NCBI GenBank assembly: GCA_017962145.1
Contig: JAGCVX010000012.1
Span: forward strand, 1 to 64,000
Length of the DNA: 64,000 nt
Reading direction: 5' to 3'
From: Clostridiales bacterium
Lineage (GTDB): Bacteria > Bacillota > Clostridia > Saccharofermentanales > Saccharofermentanaceae
The notes beneath the pieces are model-generated. The model saw only the letters and a program-made list of their open reading frames with translations, was not told the origin of the DNA and made no database searches. Shown one piece after another: positions 18,301 to 27,629 of the stretch. Both the position numbers and the translations under genes were made by a program. How positions within the stretch are numbered: the stretch's first letter is position 1; every line of letters begins with the position of its first letter.

Positions 18301-18351
18301 AAAAAAGAGCCGCCATGCGCTGCACTTGCCGTGCGCTTACATCAGCGGCTC
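18301..18351 (-). terminator. Terminator after veg
   Basis: Minus strand: outer stem GAGCCGC/GCGGCTC with an inner GCGC/GCGC stem, followed by TTTTTT. It separates veg from ispE, so ispE is transcribed by read-through or from inside this region. Confidence 0.8.
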
Positions 18352-18376
18352 GCTTATTTGCCTTTTAACTCCGAAA

Positions 18377-18640
18377 TCAGCTTGCCTGTGTCTCGGCAAC
18401 TGTGGAAATGTGTACAGTCTTTGTCAGTACATCAATGTAGCTGTAGGATACGACTTCTGCCGTGGCGCTTGCTACTTTTCTCTCGCACTTGACTGTGAAC
18501 ATATTCGGATAGCAATGATCTAAAATGCCCTCGTGTACGATGATTCTTTTACGTCCACCATTGGAAGTAAGACGGACAGTTCTACCAATATACGACTCAA
18601 GATTCTTCTTGCACTCGTCAACATCTGCTTTAACAATCAC
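18377..18640 (-). CDS. veg: Veg protein (biofilm-formation stimulator)
   Basis: 87 aa, GTG start with GGAGG nine bases upstream. The core RLTSNGGRKRIIVHEGIL and the SYSYIDVLTKTV segment match the small conserved Veg family of Firmicutes, which in Bacillus is reported to promote biofilm gene expression by antagonising SinR. Function here is only by family. The gene has a textbook sigma-A promoter. Confidence 0.88.
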   Translation of the reverse strand: MIVKADVDECKKNLESYIGRTVRLTSNGGRKRIIVHEGILDHCYPNMFTVKCERKVASATAEVVSYSYIDVLTKTVHISTVAETQAS

Positions 18641-18689
18641 GGGTTCGCACCTCCATTACGTAAAAAATGAAAATCCCTACTGTTACAGG

Positions 18690-18718
18690 ATTATAACAAC
18701 AATTCACAACCTTGTCAA
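18690..18718 (-). promoter_or_regulatory. Consensus sigma-A promoter of veg
   Basis: Minus strand: TTGACA (18713-18718), 17 bp, TATAAT (18690-18695), about 50 bp before the GTG. Both hexamers are perfect, in line with the well-known strength of veg promoters. Confidence 0.9.
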
Positions 18719-18835
18719 TGAAAAACACAACTTCTTGTGGTGGATTTGCACAAAAAATCCAAAATATAGTGTTTGAGCAAAGATTCCGATCCGGCCGTTT
18801 ACGGCTGAAAATGTAATATAATCGTTATTTCTTGT

Positions 18836-18863
18836 TTGCATTGACTAGGGGAAAGCATATAAT
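18836..18863 (+). promoter_or_regulatory. Promoter of fhs
   Basis: TTGCAT (18836-18841), 16 bp, TATAAT (18858-18863), about 43 bp before the fhs ATG. The short leader leaves no space for a tetrahydrofolate riboswitch. Confidence 0.7.
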
Positions 18864-18906
18864 ATTAAAAGGATTATTTTGATTACATTTTAAGTGAGGA
18901 TCGATT

Positions 18907-20577
18907 ATGCTTAGTGATATTGAAATTGCTCGTAATGCACAGATGCTTCCTATCGAAAAGATCGCAGAAAAACTCGGTATCGACCGTGATGATCTGGAAT
19001 TCTACGGAAAGTACAAAGCCAAGCTCCCGTTGAAACTCTTAAACGAGAGAAAAGATAAGAAAGACGGCAAGCTGGTCCTGGTTACGGCAATGAATCCGAC
19101 TCCGGCAGGAGAAGGCAAGACCACTGTCAGCATCGGTCTGGCACAGGCTCTCAACAAGCTCGACAAGAACGCCATGCTGGCGCTTCGTGAACCTTCCCTC
19201 GGCCCGGTATTCGGCATCAAGGGCGGCGCGGCCGGCGGCGGATATTCCCAGGTCGTTCCGATGGACGATATCAACCTGCATTTCACAGGCGACCTGCACG
19301 CGATCACTTCTGCCAACAACCTTCTGGCAGCCATGATCGATAATCATCTTTATCAGGGAAATGAGCTGCGTCTGGACAAGGAGCGCATCCTCTGGAAGCG
19401 TTGTCTGGACATGAACGACCGTGCTCTTAGAAGCCTCAACCTCGGTGTTGGCGGCGGCGTAAACGGTGTTCCGAGAAACGAAGTCTTCTCCATCACCGCT
19501 GCATCCGAGATCATGGCGATCCTCTGCCTTTCTTCTGATATGGAAGACCTCAAGAAGCGTCTGGCGAACATCGCCATCGCATACGATATGGACGGCAATA
19601 TCGTCCGCGCCAGTGCATTACACGCAGAGGGCGCGATGAGCGTACTGCTCAAAGACGCGATCTGCCCGAACCTGGTACAGTCCCTCGAGCATACTCCGGC
19701 ACTGATCCACGGCGGACCGTTCGCCAACATCGCACACGGCTGTAACAGCGTCATCGCAACACGCATGGCCCTGAAGCTTTCCGACATCGTTGTTACCGAA
19801 GCAGGATTCGGTGCTGACCTCGGTGCTGAGAAGTTCCTCGACATCAAGTGCAGAACCGCAGGCATCTGGCCGAATGCTGTCGTTATCGTAGCGACCGTAC
19901 GTTCCCTGAAGTATAACGCCGGTATCCCGAAGGAAGAGCTGAATACTCCGAATGCGGAAGCCGTTGCTAAGGGATTCCCGAATCTGGCTAAGCATATCGA
20001 AAATATCTTGAGCTACGGCATCCCGTGCGTAGTTGCAAGCAACCAGTTCCTGACAGACACACCTGAAGAACTCGATACTCTGCGCCGTCTCTGTGAAGAA
20101 AAGGGCGCGAAGTTTGCTCCTGCACAGATCTTTGCCAAGGGTGGCGAAGGCGGAATCGAGCTGGCCAACGCCGTTCTCGAGGCCATCGATACACCGAGCG
20201 ACGGACCGCACTACATGTACGATCTCGATATGCCGGTCGACAAGAAGATCGAAGCAATCGCAAAGAATATCTATGGTGCCGCAGAAGTTGAGATCCTGCC
20301 GGAAGCCATGAAGAAGATCGAAGACTTTACCGCCGCAGGCTTCGGCAAATGCCCTGTCTGCATCGCAAAGACCCAGTATTCCCTGTCCGATAACCTCAAG
20401 GTTCTCGGCCGTCCGGAAGGATTCACCCTCACCGTTCGTGATATCTGGCTGTCTGCCGGCGCAGGATTCCTCGTTGCCCTGACCGGTGCGATCGTTACCA
20501 TGCCGGGTCTTCCGAAGCACCCTGCTGCTATGGATATCGACATCGATGCCAACGGCGTGATCGAAGGACTGTTCTGA
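18907..20577 (+). CDS. fhs: Formate-tetrahydrofolate ligase
   Basis: 556 aa, normal length. ATP-dependent entry of formate into the one-carbon pool in the cytoplasm. Seen: the nucleotide loop [14 protein letters not shown] near residue 65, the [19 protein letters not shown] segment near 95, and the C-terminal [14 protein letters not shown]. It has its own promoter. In acetogens and purine fermenters this enzyme is catabolic; in most Clostridia it serves purine synthesis. The next gene starts 6 nt later. Confidence 0.97.
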   Translation: MLSDIEIARNAQMLPIEKIAEKLGIDRDDLEFYGKYKAKLPLKLLNERKDKKDGKLVLVTAMNPTPAGEGKTTVSIGLAQALNKLDKNAMLALREPSLGPVFGIKGGAAGGGYSQVVPMDDINLHFTGDLHAITSANNLLAAMIDNHLYQGNELRLDKERILWKRCLDMNDRALRSLNLGVGGGVNGVPRNEVFSITAASEIMAILCLSSDMEDLKKRLANIAIAYDMDGNIVRASALHAEGAMSVLLKDAICPNLVQSLEHTPALIHGGPFANIAHGCNSVIATRMALKLSDIVVTEAGFGADLGAEKFLDIKCRTAGIWPNAVVIVATVRSLKYNAGIPKEELNTPNAEAVAKGFPNLAKHIENILSYGIPCVVASNQFLTDTPEELDTLRRLCEEKGAKFAPAQIFAKGGEGGIELANAVLEAIDTPSDGPHYMYDLDMPVDKKIEAIAKNIYGAAEVEILPEAMKKIEDFTAAGFGKCPVCIAKTQYSLSDNLKVLGRPEGFTLTVRDIWLSAGAGFLVALTGAIVTMPGLPKHPAAMDIDIDANGVIEGLF

Positions 20578-20583
20578 TACCTT

Positions 20584-21852
20584 ATGAAGAATCCGAAGAG
20601 TAACTATATCGGGGAAGCCCGGCGGATCAGACGAAACCGTCTTATCATCAACGGAATCATCGCCGGTTCCGTACTGCTGATCGTCGGCTTTATCGTGTTC
20701 TTTTCGTACATTATCGGATTGAAGAAAAAGATCGATAAGAAGTATCCGGACACGACCACGGCCGGTCCGCCGACGCTGCAGAGCACATCGGACACGTCCG
20801 AGATCGAACCCGATGATTCCTCAACGACTGCAGTTACAGATACGACTCCGGATCCGGCGCTCACGGAAACCACGCCAGATCCGAACACGTCTTCCGAAGG
20901 CGATCCCACAGCGGATCCTACGGGAGATACGACTGAGCCTGCCGAGACAACGATCAATCTGCTGCCGGATGACTGGGGCGAAAGAGAACCGGTGCTTTTC
21001 CCGGAGAAATATCCTCTTCAGACCGTAACGCATGCCGAGCGTGACCAGTCCTACTCGAACCTCAAGCATGCCGTCAAGAAATACATCGAAGAGCATTCCG
21101 AGGCGCGTGTCGGTTTCTATTACATTAACCTTTCAACCAGCGAAGCTTTCGGCTATAACGAAGTCGCACCATTTGTGGTGGGATCTTCCATCGACCTTCC
21201 GATCGTCATGATGCTTTATGACGACGTCAAGGCCGGCAAGATCTCCCTTCAGACCGCGATGGCCTACTCGTCTGCTTATGCGCCGGGTGCCGCAGCCTCC
21301 GGTATCGCGGCAGGTCCGGAAGGCAAACAGTATTTCCTCGACCAGCTGGCTTATATCGCACTTCGCGATGGCGATGCCGCCGCCATGAACATGATCTTCG
21401 AGCGTATGGGCGGACTGGAAGAGATACTTCCGAGACTCAGCGAGATGACGCTGGCAGTAGATTTCGCGACGATCCAGAACTACGTGGATTTCAGAGGAAC
21501 TCAGCAGTCCGGTATCTACCGTTCTTCTGCTTACGATCTGGCAAGTTATGCGGAGATGCTCTACTGGCGCTATATGTCTTATCCGAATGAATATCAGGAT
21601 CTGATCGACGCACTGGCGGAAAAAGGTGCCGGTACCGGTGTCGGAAGATATTTCCCGACCGGAACGTTGGTTCTGCATCGTCCGGGAAGCAATACCGATT
21701 ACTGCAGCGAGTCGGATGTCGCCATCATCCTTTCTTCGGAGCCGGTGATCATCTGCGTGACGGTAGAGGCCGCAACGCCCGAAGCCGCAAGAGAGATCCA
21801 GTCTGCTCTCGGTGCGCTGGTGTACAATTTTATCAGCTACTGTCACACATAA
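20584..21852 (+). CDS. Membrane-anchored beta-lactamase-fold protein with degenerate active site
   Basis: 422 aa. Short cytoplasmic N-terminus, one TM at about residues 21-45, a Thr/Pro/Asp-rich linker (about 56-125), then a class A serine hydrolase fold from about 155. The family motif SxxK reads SSID (201-204), the SDN-like motif reads RDGD, and the KTG motif reads HRPG, so the catalytic lysine and others are missing. I therefore expect an inactive, perhaps binding, cell-surface protein. Co-transcribed with fhs by spacing; the SRP RNA promoter begins at its 3' end. Confidence 0.8.
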   Translation: MKNPKSNYIGEARRIRRNRLIINGIIAGSVLLIVGFIVFFSYIIGLKKKIDKKYPDTTTAGPPTLQSTSDTSEIEPDDSSTTAVTDTTPDPALTETTPDPNTSSEGDPTADPTGDTTEPAETTINLLPDDWGEREPVLFPEKYPLQTVTHAERDQSYSNLKHAVKKYIEEHSEARVGFYYINLSTSEAFGYNEVAPFVVGSSIDLPIVMMLYDDVKAGKISLQTAMAYSSAYAPGAAASGIAAGPEGKQYFLDQLAYIALRDGDAAAMNMIFERMGGLEEILPRLSEMTLAVDFATIQNYVDFRGTQQSGIYRSSAYDLASYAEMLYWRYMSYPNEYQDLIDALAEKGAGTGVGRYFPTGTLVLHRPGSNTDYCSESDVAIILSSEPVIICVTVEAATPEAAREIQSALGALVYNFISYCHT

Positions 21853-21863
21853 ACATTTTATGG

Positions 21864-21869
21864 TATAAT
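21864..21869 (+). promoter_or_regulatory. -10 element of the SRP RNA gene
   Basis: TATAAT at 21864-21869, 18 bp before the base of the SRP RNA helix. The -35 would lie inside the last codons of the upstream gene (about 21841-21846) and is weak. Confidence 0.6.
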
Positions 21870-21875
21870 TCAACT

Positions 21876-22033
21876 CGTATTTTCGTCCCGGGTGGTCTAC
21901 AGTTGGCGGTGGGTCTTGTGCGATGCGAGCCTGTGAACCCTGTCAGGTCCGGAAGGAAGCAGCAGTAAGCGGTCACTCGCATGTGCCGCGAGGGTGCTTG
22001 CCCCAACTGTAGTCCAGCCGAGACGAATTTTTT
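21876..22033 (+). ncRNA. ffs: Signal recognition particle RNA (small bacterial type)
   Basis: The domain IV core GTCAGGTCCGGAAGGAAGCA and the GCAGTAAGC side lie at about 21940-21970, the binding site for Ffh. The flanks fold into a long rod: CTACAGTTGG near 21897 pairs with CCAACTGTAG near 22003, and TTCGTC (21882-21887) pairs with GACGAA (22022-22027), followed by TTTTTT as terminator. No Alu domain is apparent. SRP RNA upstream of dnaX is a known Firmicute arrangement. The exact 5' end is estimated from the -10 position. Confidence 0.93.
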
Positions 22034-22063
22034 ATAAACGCGCAGCATACAAGGAGGGCTTCT

Positions 22064-24538
22064 ATGGAACATGTCGCTTTGTACAGACTCTACCGTCCGA
22101 TGAATTTCGACGAGATCGTCGAACAGTCCCATGCTGTAGCGGCTCTTCGACAGTCTGTCATCTCCGGCAAGATCGGTCACGCCTATCTGTTCTGCGGTAC
22201 CCGCGGTACCGGTAAGACCTCCATCGCGAAAGTCTTCTCGCGTGCCATCAACTGCCTGCACCCGGTTAACGGCAATCCTTGTAACGAATGTGAGATCTGT
22301 AAAGGCGTCATCGACGGTTCCCTTCTCGACGTCATCGAGATGGACGCCGCCAGTAACAACAGCGTCGATAACATCCGCCGCATCTGCGACGAAGTCATGT
22401 TCATGCCGTCCAAGGCGAAGTATAAAGTGTACATCATCGACGAGGTACACATGCTCTCGACCGGTGCATTTAACGCATTATTAAAAACACTGGAAGAACC
22501 ACCGGCCCACGCCGTCTTCCTGCTTGCGACCACTGAGCCGCACCGTATTCCGCCTACGATCCTTTCCCGCTGCCAGCGCTACGATTTCCGCCGCATCAGC
22601 AACGAGAGCATCGTAGATCGTCTTGCAAACATCTCCAAGAAGCAGGGCATCAATATCGAAAGAGACGCGCTGTCCGCGATCGCGACGATCGGCGACGGTG
22701 CACTTCGTGATTCCATCTCGCTTCTTGACCAGGTCAGCACCACATCCGATGGAAAGACCATCACCCGTGACGATATCCTTCGTATCACCGGTGTCGTGGA
22801 CGAATCTTTCCTCAACCGTTTTGCGACTGCGCTTCTCGAAGGCCGCTCTTCCGATCTCCTCACGCTTTGTCGTGATCTGACGATGGATGGCCGTGACCTG
22901 ATCCGCTTTACGCTGGACCTGGCCCAGTATTTCCGAAATATCCTGGTGACCCAGATCTCTCCGGCGCCTTCGAGCCTGATCGAGTCCACCTCTTCCGCCA
23001 TCGAAGCGATGACCGCTCTCGGCCGCCGTTTCGATACCACCACTTCCCTGTTCTTCATTTCCCGTCTCTCGGATCTGACAAATGAACTGAAGTGGTCACC
23101 GTCGATGCGCACGTCTTTCGAGATCATGATGCTGCGTCTGGCTTCCCGCGGAAATAAGATCGTGCCCGGCGTTGTCGCGCCTGCGGCACCGGCAGCAGCA
23201 CCTGCAGCGGCTCCTTCTGAACCGGCACCTGCACCGGCACCGGCGCCCGAGAAAGAAGCTGCCCCGGCACCAGCTCCGATTGAAAAACCAAAGGAAGAAC
23301 CCAAGAAAGAAGAAACACCGGCTCCTGCTCCGGCAGAAACCGCAGTTTCTGAAAAGCCGGCTCAGGCTGAACCTGCTAAGGAAAAAGAGCAGACGGATTC
23401 TTCTATTCCGGCAATCGCAAAAGCCGTTCACGCTGGTGATCTACCTGCGGTAGACAGCAAACCGGCTCCCGGAAAAGAGCCCAGACCGACCCCGGCGATC
23501 GCCAAGGCCGCACCGGCTCCTTCTCCCAAAGTTGAAAAAGAACCTTCTGAAGAAGCTGCCAAAGTGCCGCTGATGACAGAAGAGAAAAAAGATGAAAAAC
23601 TGTCCGCACCTACGCTTCCGGAAGTGCTGACTCCCCCGCCGGTCGTGGATATGATGACTCCGCCTCCGATCGCGGAAATGACACCACCTCCGATTGCCGA
23701 GATGGCGCCGCCACCGGTCGTTGAGATGACACCTCCACCGATCGCAGAGATGGCACCGCCACCTCCGATGGAAGAGAATCTGACTCCTCCGCCAATGCCG
23801 GAGATGGACTTCATGCCGCCTCCGCCGATGGATTCGGATGATCCGATGGCAGGTGTACCTGCACCCGTAAGCGCACCGGAGATTCCTGATGTACCGGAGA
23901 TCCCGAAGGAAGAACCGGCTCCGACAGCAGAGGAGCTGGCACGTACTGCTCCTTCTTCTCCGAATCTTCACAAGGCATTTGCTTCCAAGCATGTCACGGA
24001 AGGTCAGGCTACGAACCTTGCAAAAGCAACCCAGAAACCGGACGTACGTGCTCCGCAGATCCCGCGTGACATCGTCGTTCCGGAAGGAGAATCTTCTCCT
24101 GCTCCGGCCCCGGCTCCGGTTTCGAACGTCCAGCAGGTCATCAACCATCAGGGCGGCGGAGATTTTGATACCGCAAGAAAAGAGTTCCTGGACTATCTGA
24201 AGGCCGAGCATACTTACGAGTATATGTTTATGGGCGACTGCAAGATCACCTGGCAGGACCAGACTGTATGGTGCATCATGCCGGACGGCTATGCGAACAG
24301 CACAGACGATATTAAAGAAAACGCGATCATCATGACGAATCTTCTTCGGATCTGTCAGAAGCACGAACCTTCTCTGATTCACGCCAAGATCATCGCACAG
24401 AAGGATTTCGCGAAGATCGGCGAAGCTCCGAAACCGACGGCGGAACTGGATTCCCAGCAGCCACCGCAATGGGTACGGAACATGAAAGAAGTTGCCGAAA
24501 AGAGCGGGGTTCCGATTATCGAAGTCAACAACATGTAA
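22064..24538 (+). CDS. dnaX: DNA polymerase III subunit gamma/tau with a long Pro/Ala-rich linker
   Basis: 824 aa, well above the usual 550-650. The clamp-loader AAA+ part is normal: Walker A GTRGTGKTS at 45-53, zinc cysteines C64, C73, C76, C79, Walker B IIDEVHML at 124-131. A low-complexity linker runs from about 366 to 682, rich in Ala, Pro, Glu and Lys and including tandem TPPPIAEM / APPPVVEM octapeptides near 525-585. A folded C-terminal tau-like domain (about 683-824) follows. I see no in-register dnaX frameshift heptamer. Acts at the replication fork; neighbours YbaB and RecR are classical. Confidence 0.95.
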   Translation: MEHVALYRLYRPMNFDEIVEQSHAVAALRQSVISGKIGHAYLFCGTRGTGKTSIAKVFSRAINCLHPVNGNPCNECEICKGVIDGSLLDVIEMDAASNNSVDNIRRICDEVMFMPSKAKYKVYIIDEVHMLSTGAFNALLKTLEEPPAHAVFLLATTEPHRIPPTILSRCQRYDFRRISNESIVDRLANISKKQGINIERDALSAIATIGDGALRDSISLLDQVSTTSDGKTITRDDILRITGVVDESFLNRFATALLEGRSSDLLTLCRDLTMDGRDLIRFTLDLAQYFRNILVTQISPAPSSLIESTSSAIEAMTALGRRFDTTTSLFFISRLSDLTNELKWSPSMRTSFEIMMLRLASRGNKIVPGVVAPAAPAAAPAAAPSEPAPAPAPAPEKEAAPAPAPIEKPKEEPKKEETPAPAPAETAVSEKPAQAEPAKEKEQTDSSIPAIAKAVHAGDLPAVDSKPAPGKEPRPTPAIAKAAPAPSPKVEKEPSEEAAKVPLMTEEKKDEKLSAPTLPEVLTPPPVVDMMTPPPIAEMTPPPIAEMAPPPVVEMTPPPIAEMAPPPPMEENLTPPPMPEMDFMPPPPMDSDDPMAGVPAPVSAPEIPDVPEIPKEEPAPTAEELARTAPSSPNLHKAFASKHVTEGQATNLAKATQKPDVRAPQIPRDIVVPEGESSPAPAPAPVSNVQQVINHQGGGDFDTARKEFLDYLKAEHTYEYMFMGDCKITWQDQTVWCIMPDGYANSTDDIKENAIIMTNLLRICQKHEPSLIHAKIIAQKDFAKIGEAPKPTAELDSQQPPQWVRNMKEVAEKSGVPIIEVNNM

Positions 24539-24586
24539 TTTGTGTCATAATAGAATTGTTCATGAGTGAAAAAGGAGGACAACAAA

Positions 24587-24931
24587 ATGGCTAAAGGTTT
24601 TAGAGGCGGATTCGGCGGCATGGGCGGCGGCAATATGGGCGCCATCATGCAGCAGGCTCAGAAGATGCAGCGTGATATCGAAGTAGCAAAGGCAGAGATC
24701 GATGCTCTGGAGATCGACGCGACAGCCGGTGGCGGAGTCGTAAAGATCGTTATTTCCGGAACACATGAGATCAAGTCTCTGACTATCGATCCTTCCGCTG
24801 TAGATCCGGACGATGTAGAGATGCTTCAGGACATGATCATTGCTGCATATAACGAAGCAGCCAGAAAGCTTGCCGAGATCTCTGCCGAGAAGATGGCAAA
24901 GGCTACCGGCGGCGCCAAGCTCCCGTTCTGA
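24587..24931 (+). CDS. YbaB/EbfC-family nucleoid-associated protein
   Basis: 114 aa from the ATG at 24587, because AAAGGAGG lies just upstream; an in-frame GTG seven codons earlier would place the ribosome site inside the coding region. Gly/Met/Phe-rich start [15 protein letters not shown], then the family core [18 protein letters not shown] and the [18 protein letters not shown] segment. Homologues bind DNA as dimers. Between dnaX and recR, the usual place. Confidence 0.93.
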   Translation: MAKGFRGGFGGMGGGNMGAIMQQAQKMQRDIEVAKAEIDALEIDATAGGGVVKIVISGTHEIKSLTIDPSAVDPDDVEMLQDMIIAAYNEAARKLAEISAEKMAKATGGAKLPF

Positions 24932-24945
24932 TCGAAGGAGCATTC

Positions 24946-25548
24946 ATGGCCAGATATTCACCTAGTGTCGCCAAATTGATTTCAGAACTCGGAAAACTTC
25001 CGGGCGTTGGGCATAAATCCGCCCAGCGCCTGGCTTTCCATATCCTTTCCATGCCTCAGGAAGAGGTCAAGTCTCTTTCCGATGCGCTGATGGATGCCAG
25101 AACGTCTACACGTCTTTGCTCGGTCTGTCAGAATTTTACGGATATGGATCCCTGCCCGATCTGTTCCGACCCGAAGCGCGACCACTCGACTATCTGTGTC
25201 GTAGAAAATCCCCGAGATGTCTCCACCATGGAAAGAATGCGCGACTATAACGGTCTTTATCATGTTCTTCACGGTGTCTATTCGCCACTGAATAATGTCG
25301 GACTCGATGAGATCAAGATCCGCGAACTGATCGAGAGACTTCGGGAGAATTCCGAAACAAAAGAAGTGATCCTGGCTACCAACCAGACAGCAGAAGGCGA
25401 AGCAACAGCGATGTATCTGGCTCGCCTGATCAAGCCTTCCGGCATCAAAGTTACACGTATCGCATCCGGACTGCCGATGGGTTCCGATCTGGAATACGCG
25501 GACGACGTAACGCTTTCCAAAGCCATGCAGGCCAGACGCGAGTTCTGA
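24946..25548 (+). CDS. recR: Recombination mediator protein RecR
   Basis: 200 aa, normal length. HhH near residue 12-30 ([17 protein letters not shown]), zinc finger with cysteines in LCSVCQNF and PCPICSD (about 57-72), then a Toprim domain with VVENPRD near 80. RecR with RecF/RecO loads RecA at gaps. Third gene of dnaX-ybaB-recR; starts 14 nt after the YbaB gene. Confidence 0.96.
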   Translation: MARYSPSVAKLISELGKLPGVGHKSAQRLAFHILSMPQEEVKSLSDALMDARTSTRLCSVCQNFTDMDPCPICSDPKRDHSTICVVENPRDVSTMERMRDYNGLYHVLHGVYSPLNNVGLDEIKIRELIERLRENSETKEVILATNQTAEGEATAMYLARLIKPSGIKVTRIASGLPMGSDLEYADDVTLSKAMQARREF

Positions 25549-25585
25549 CTTACGGCTTTTTCCTTAATTTTTTAACTTAGAGAAA

Positions 25586-25879
25586 TTACTTTTCGTTGGG
25601 TTCGAATACAGTCTCGCCCGGCATAACCATGCCCAAAGACTCACGTGCGACTTCTTCGATATAGTCATCTGTTCCGACCTTGCGGCTCATCTCCACCGCT
25701 TCGGCATATTCGGCACTGGCTTCAGAAGCTTCGATCTCCAGTTCTTTTGCACGGTTCTCAACACGAATACGCATCTCGGATTCTTTATTCAGGCGCACGG
25801 CAACAAGGGCGATCACCACCACAAAAAAGACGAATACCACGACTCGAACGACCGGGGATTTAACTCGCTTATGCTTCAT
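25586..25879 (-). CDS. divIC: DivIC/FtsB-family septum initiator
   Basis: 97 aa from the ATG at 25879, five bases after AAGGAAGG; an in-frame GTG two codons earlier would overlap the ribosome site. Layout: basic cytoplasmic start, one TM at about 10-28, a coiled coil to about 65, and the C-terminal motif YIEEVARESLGMVMPGE typical of the family. Works with FtsL and DivIB at the septum. It follows the S4-domain gene rqcP, as in Bacillus, but without yabP and yabQ between. Confidence 0.87.
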   Translation of the reverse strand: MKHKRVKSPVVRVVVFVFFVVVIALVAVRLNKESEMRIRVENRAKELEIEASEASAEYAEAVEMSRKVGTDDYIEEVARESLGMVMPGETVFEPNEK

Positions 25880-25972
25880 ATGCACCTTCCTTAACGTATA
25901 TTCATAAATAGTTATCTCATAAAATTACGTTTTTGTGCGCCGGGAAGGCGGATTTGTAACGGAACTGTAAGA

Positions 25973-26230
25973 TTACTCGACTTCTTTTCCTTCGATCAGT
26001 TCATACATGCTCGAAGCTTCTTCTTTTCTTACGGTCTCCTTGATGGAAAGAACGCGGAAAGAAGTCACGCCGTTACCGAAAGTAATGGAGACAACATCAT
26101 TCACCTTGACTTCCGCGCCTGGTTTTACGACTTTGCCGTTGATCGTCACACGACCTGCGGAGCAGACTTCATTGGCTACCGTTCTTCTTTTTACTACACG
26201 GGAAACTTTCAAGTATTTATCTATACGCAT
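25973..26230 (-). CDS. rqcP: S4-domain RNA-binding protein RqcP (YabO)
   Basis: 85 aa. S4 domain at residues 1-60 starting MRIDKYLKVSRVVKRRTVA with GRVTINGKVVKPGAEV. Family members stabilise RqcH on stalled large subunits in ribosome-associated quality control. Located just upstream of divIC, the conserved context of yabO. The Hsp15 family is a related alternative, but size and context favour RqcP. Confidence 0.88.
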   Translation of the reverse strand: MRIDKYLKVSRVVKRRTVANEVCSAGRVTINGKVVKPGAEVKVNDVVSITFGNGVTSFRVLSIKETVRKEEASSMYELIEGKEVE

Positions 26231-26268
26231 ATTATTACTCCTTGCTCGATGCAGATGGGAAAGACCCG

Positions 26269-26526
26269 TTACAGAAGACGGATCATGAAGCGGTCAAAAG
26301 GAACTTTATCCGAGAACTGGTCATCGAAGAATGTTGTCTGATGGAAAGCGGCAAATTCGCGTGTGTTTTTCGAAAGCCAAAGCGGAAACGGCACGTTCAT
26401 CTCACGGCATAAGCGCACCAGCGCCTCGTCCAGTTCCTTGACGAACGAAACGGCCGGATCCTCGTGTTCTACGACGTGCATCTGTAAAACCACATTCATC
26501 TTAAATGTCTTTCCTTCGAGCTTCAT
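26269..26526 (-). CDS. Small protein of unknown function
   Basis: 85 aa from the ATG at 26526, four bases after GGGAGG; the reading frame is open further upstream but without a ribosome site. Not recognised. It is soluble, begins MKLEGKTFKMNVVLQMHVVE and is rich in aromatic and charged residues, with a WLSKNTREFAAFH segment near residue 53. Lies 38 nt upstream of rqcP on the same strand and is probably transcribed with it. A TATAAT -10 on the minus strand is at 26558-26563. Confidence 0.7.
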   Translation of the reverse strand: MKLEGKTFKMNVVLQMHVVEHEDPAVSFVKELDEALVRLCREMNVPFPLWLSKNTREFAAFHQTTFFDDQFSDKVPFDRFMIRLL

Positions 26527-26620
26527 ATGACCTCCCGAATATGTCATCATCCGCTCTATTATACTCTTTCCTTTCTTTTCGTGGTATTCTGTTCTAAAGA
26601 GTATTGAACCAGGGTGAGAA

Positions 26621-27502
26621 ATGAAACACGTATACGATCCGAACGCACAGCGCGAAATAACATCACGCACTTTGGACAAGAGATATCCCATCGTTTATCC
26701 CGATCCGAAAAAAGTGCCGATCCAGCTGATCCTCAAAGGGAACAGTGTACGTATCCGTGTGTTCGTTCGCTACTCATCCAAGATGTTCCGCTACTATCCG
26801 GGAACCAACATCACCTATGCCGATGTCGCAGAAGCCGGCATCCGCAGAAACTGGTCCGGTAAATATCCGATGAGCTGGCTCGAGGATGATGGCTATGAGA
26901 TGTCCCGTGCCCATGCAAGCTATCGAGTTCTGACGCAGGATAATAATCCCTCCAACGAACAGATGCGTCCGGATCCTTCCTCTGCCCGCGTAACGCTGGA
27001 ATTTATCCGGTATCAGACGCCGCAGGCGGTAAATGAATATCCCAACCAGCGTTTCATCCGTGTAAAACTGGCTTATGCCGAAAACAAAGCCGGCCACGTG
27101 ACGAGCTCTTTCTGGCGTTGGGGATGGGGATTTCTGAAATCATTGCAGCTTGAAGCACTCACCTTGAACTGGTCGAGAAATCATCCGGGAACGACAACGA
27201 TCCGCCAGAGTAATGACCGTCATACTTTCCAGCAGGAATGCGCACATGAATTCGGTCATCTTCTCGGCCTGGGCGATGCGTACGGTGCCGATTACCGTTT
27301 CTATTACGAGGCGCCGGGTACCACTGATTTCATGATGAACCAGAACCGCCAGGTGAACCCGCAGGAGCTGGAAATGGTGCTTACCGCGCACCTGAATAAC
27401 CGCATGCAGTACTTCCCGAAACAGTTCCATATTCCGACCTTTTTCCGTGGAATACGCCGTCATTACAAGGTTAATCACCCACCGCGCGCTCGCAAAAAAT
27501 GA
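26621..27502 (+). CDS. Metzincin-like zinc metalloprotease without signal peptide
   Basis: 293 aa. The extended zinc motif HEFGHLLGLGD is at about residues 209-219 (HExxHxxGxxD, third ligand Asp as in snapalysin-type enzymes), followed by a possible Met-turn in TTDFMMNQN. No signal peptide or TM is visible, so it appears cytoplasmic or exported in another way. The N-terminal 150 residues show no recognised domain. Monocistronic, divergent from the 85-aa gene. Substrate unknown. Confidence 0.72.
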   Translation: MKHVYDPNAQREITSRTLDKRYPIVYPDPKKVPIQLILKGNSVRIRVFVRYSSKMFRYYPGTNITYADVAEAGIRRNWSGKYPMSWLEDDGYEMSRAHASYRVLTQDNNPSNEQMRPDPSSARVTLEFIRYQTPQAVNEYPNQRFIRVKLAYAENKAGHVTSSFWRWGWGFLKSLQLEALTLNWSRNHPGTTTIRQSNDRHTFQQECAHEFGHLLGLGDAYGADYRFYYEAPGTTDFMMNQNRQVNPQELEMVLTAHLNNRMQYFPKQFHIPTFFRGIRRHYKVNHPPRARKK

Positions 27503-27562
27503 ACACAGTGTTAACTTTTCGTATCAACTTGCAGTTTTTGTGCACTTCAAAGGTCTTTGAGG

Positions 27563-27591
27563 TTGTCTGATGGCTGGTTTCGTTGTAGAAT
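27563..27591 (+). promoter_or_regulatory. Promoter of the zinc-ribbon/HD gene
   Basis: TTGTCT (27563-27568), 17 bp, TAGAAT (27586-27591). It predicts a 5' UTR of about 75 nt containing the hairpin at 27630-27654. Confidence 0.65.
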
Positions 27592-27629
27592 AGTCACATA
27601 AGCATCCAGAAAGAATATGTGAAAGATGT

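Noticed and set aside
18864..18906. Tetrahydrofolate riboswitch before fhs
   Set aside because: The leader after the -10 is only about 40 nt, too short for the known aptamer.
23579..23593. AAAAAAG run in dnaX as a programmed frameshift site
   Set aside because: The A run is in the codon register AAA AAA G, not the A AAA AAG slip register, and no stimulatory SD or hairpin is evident.
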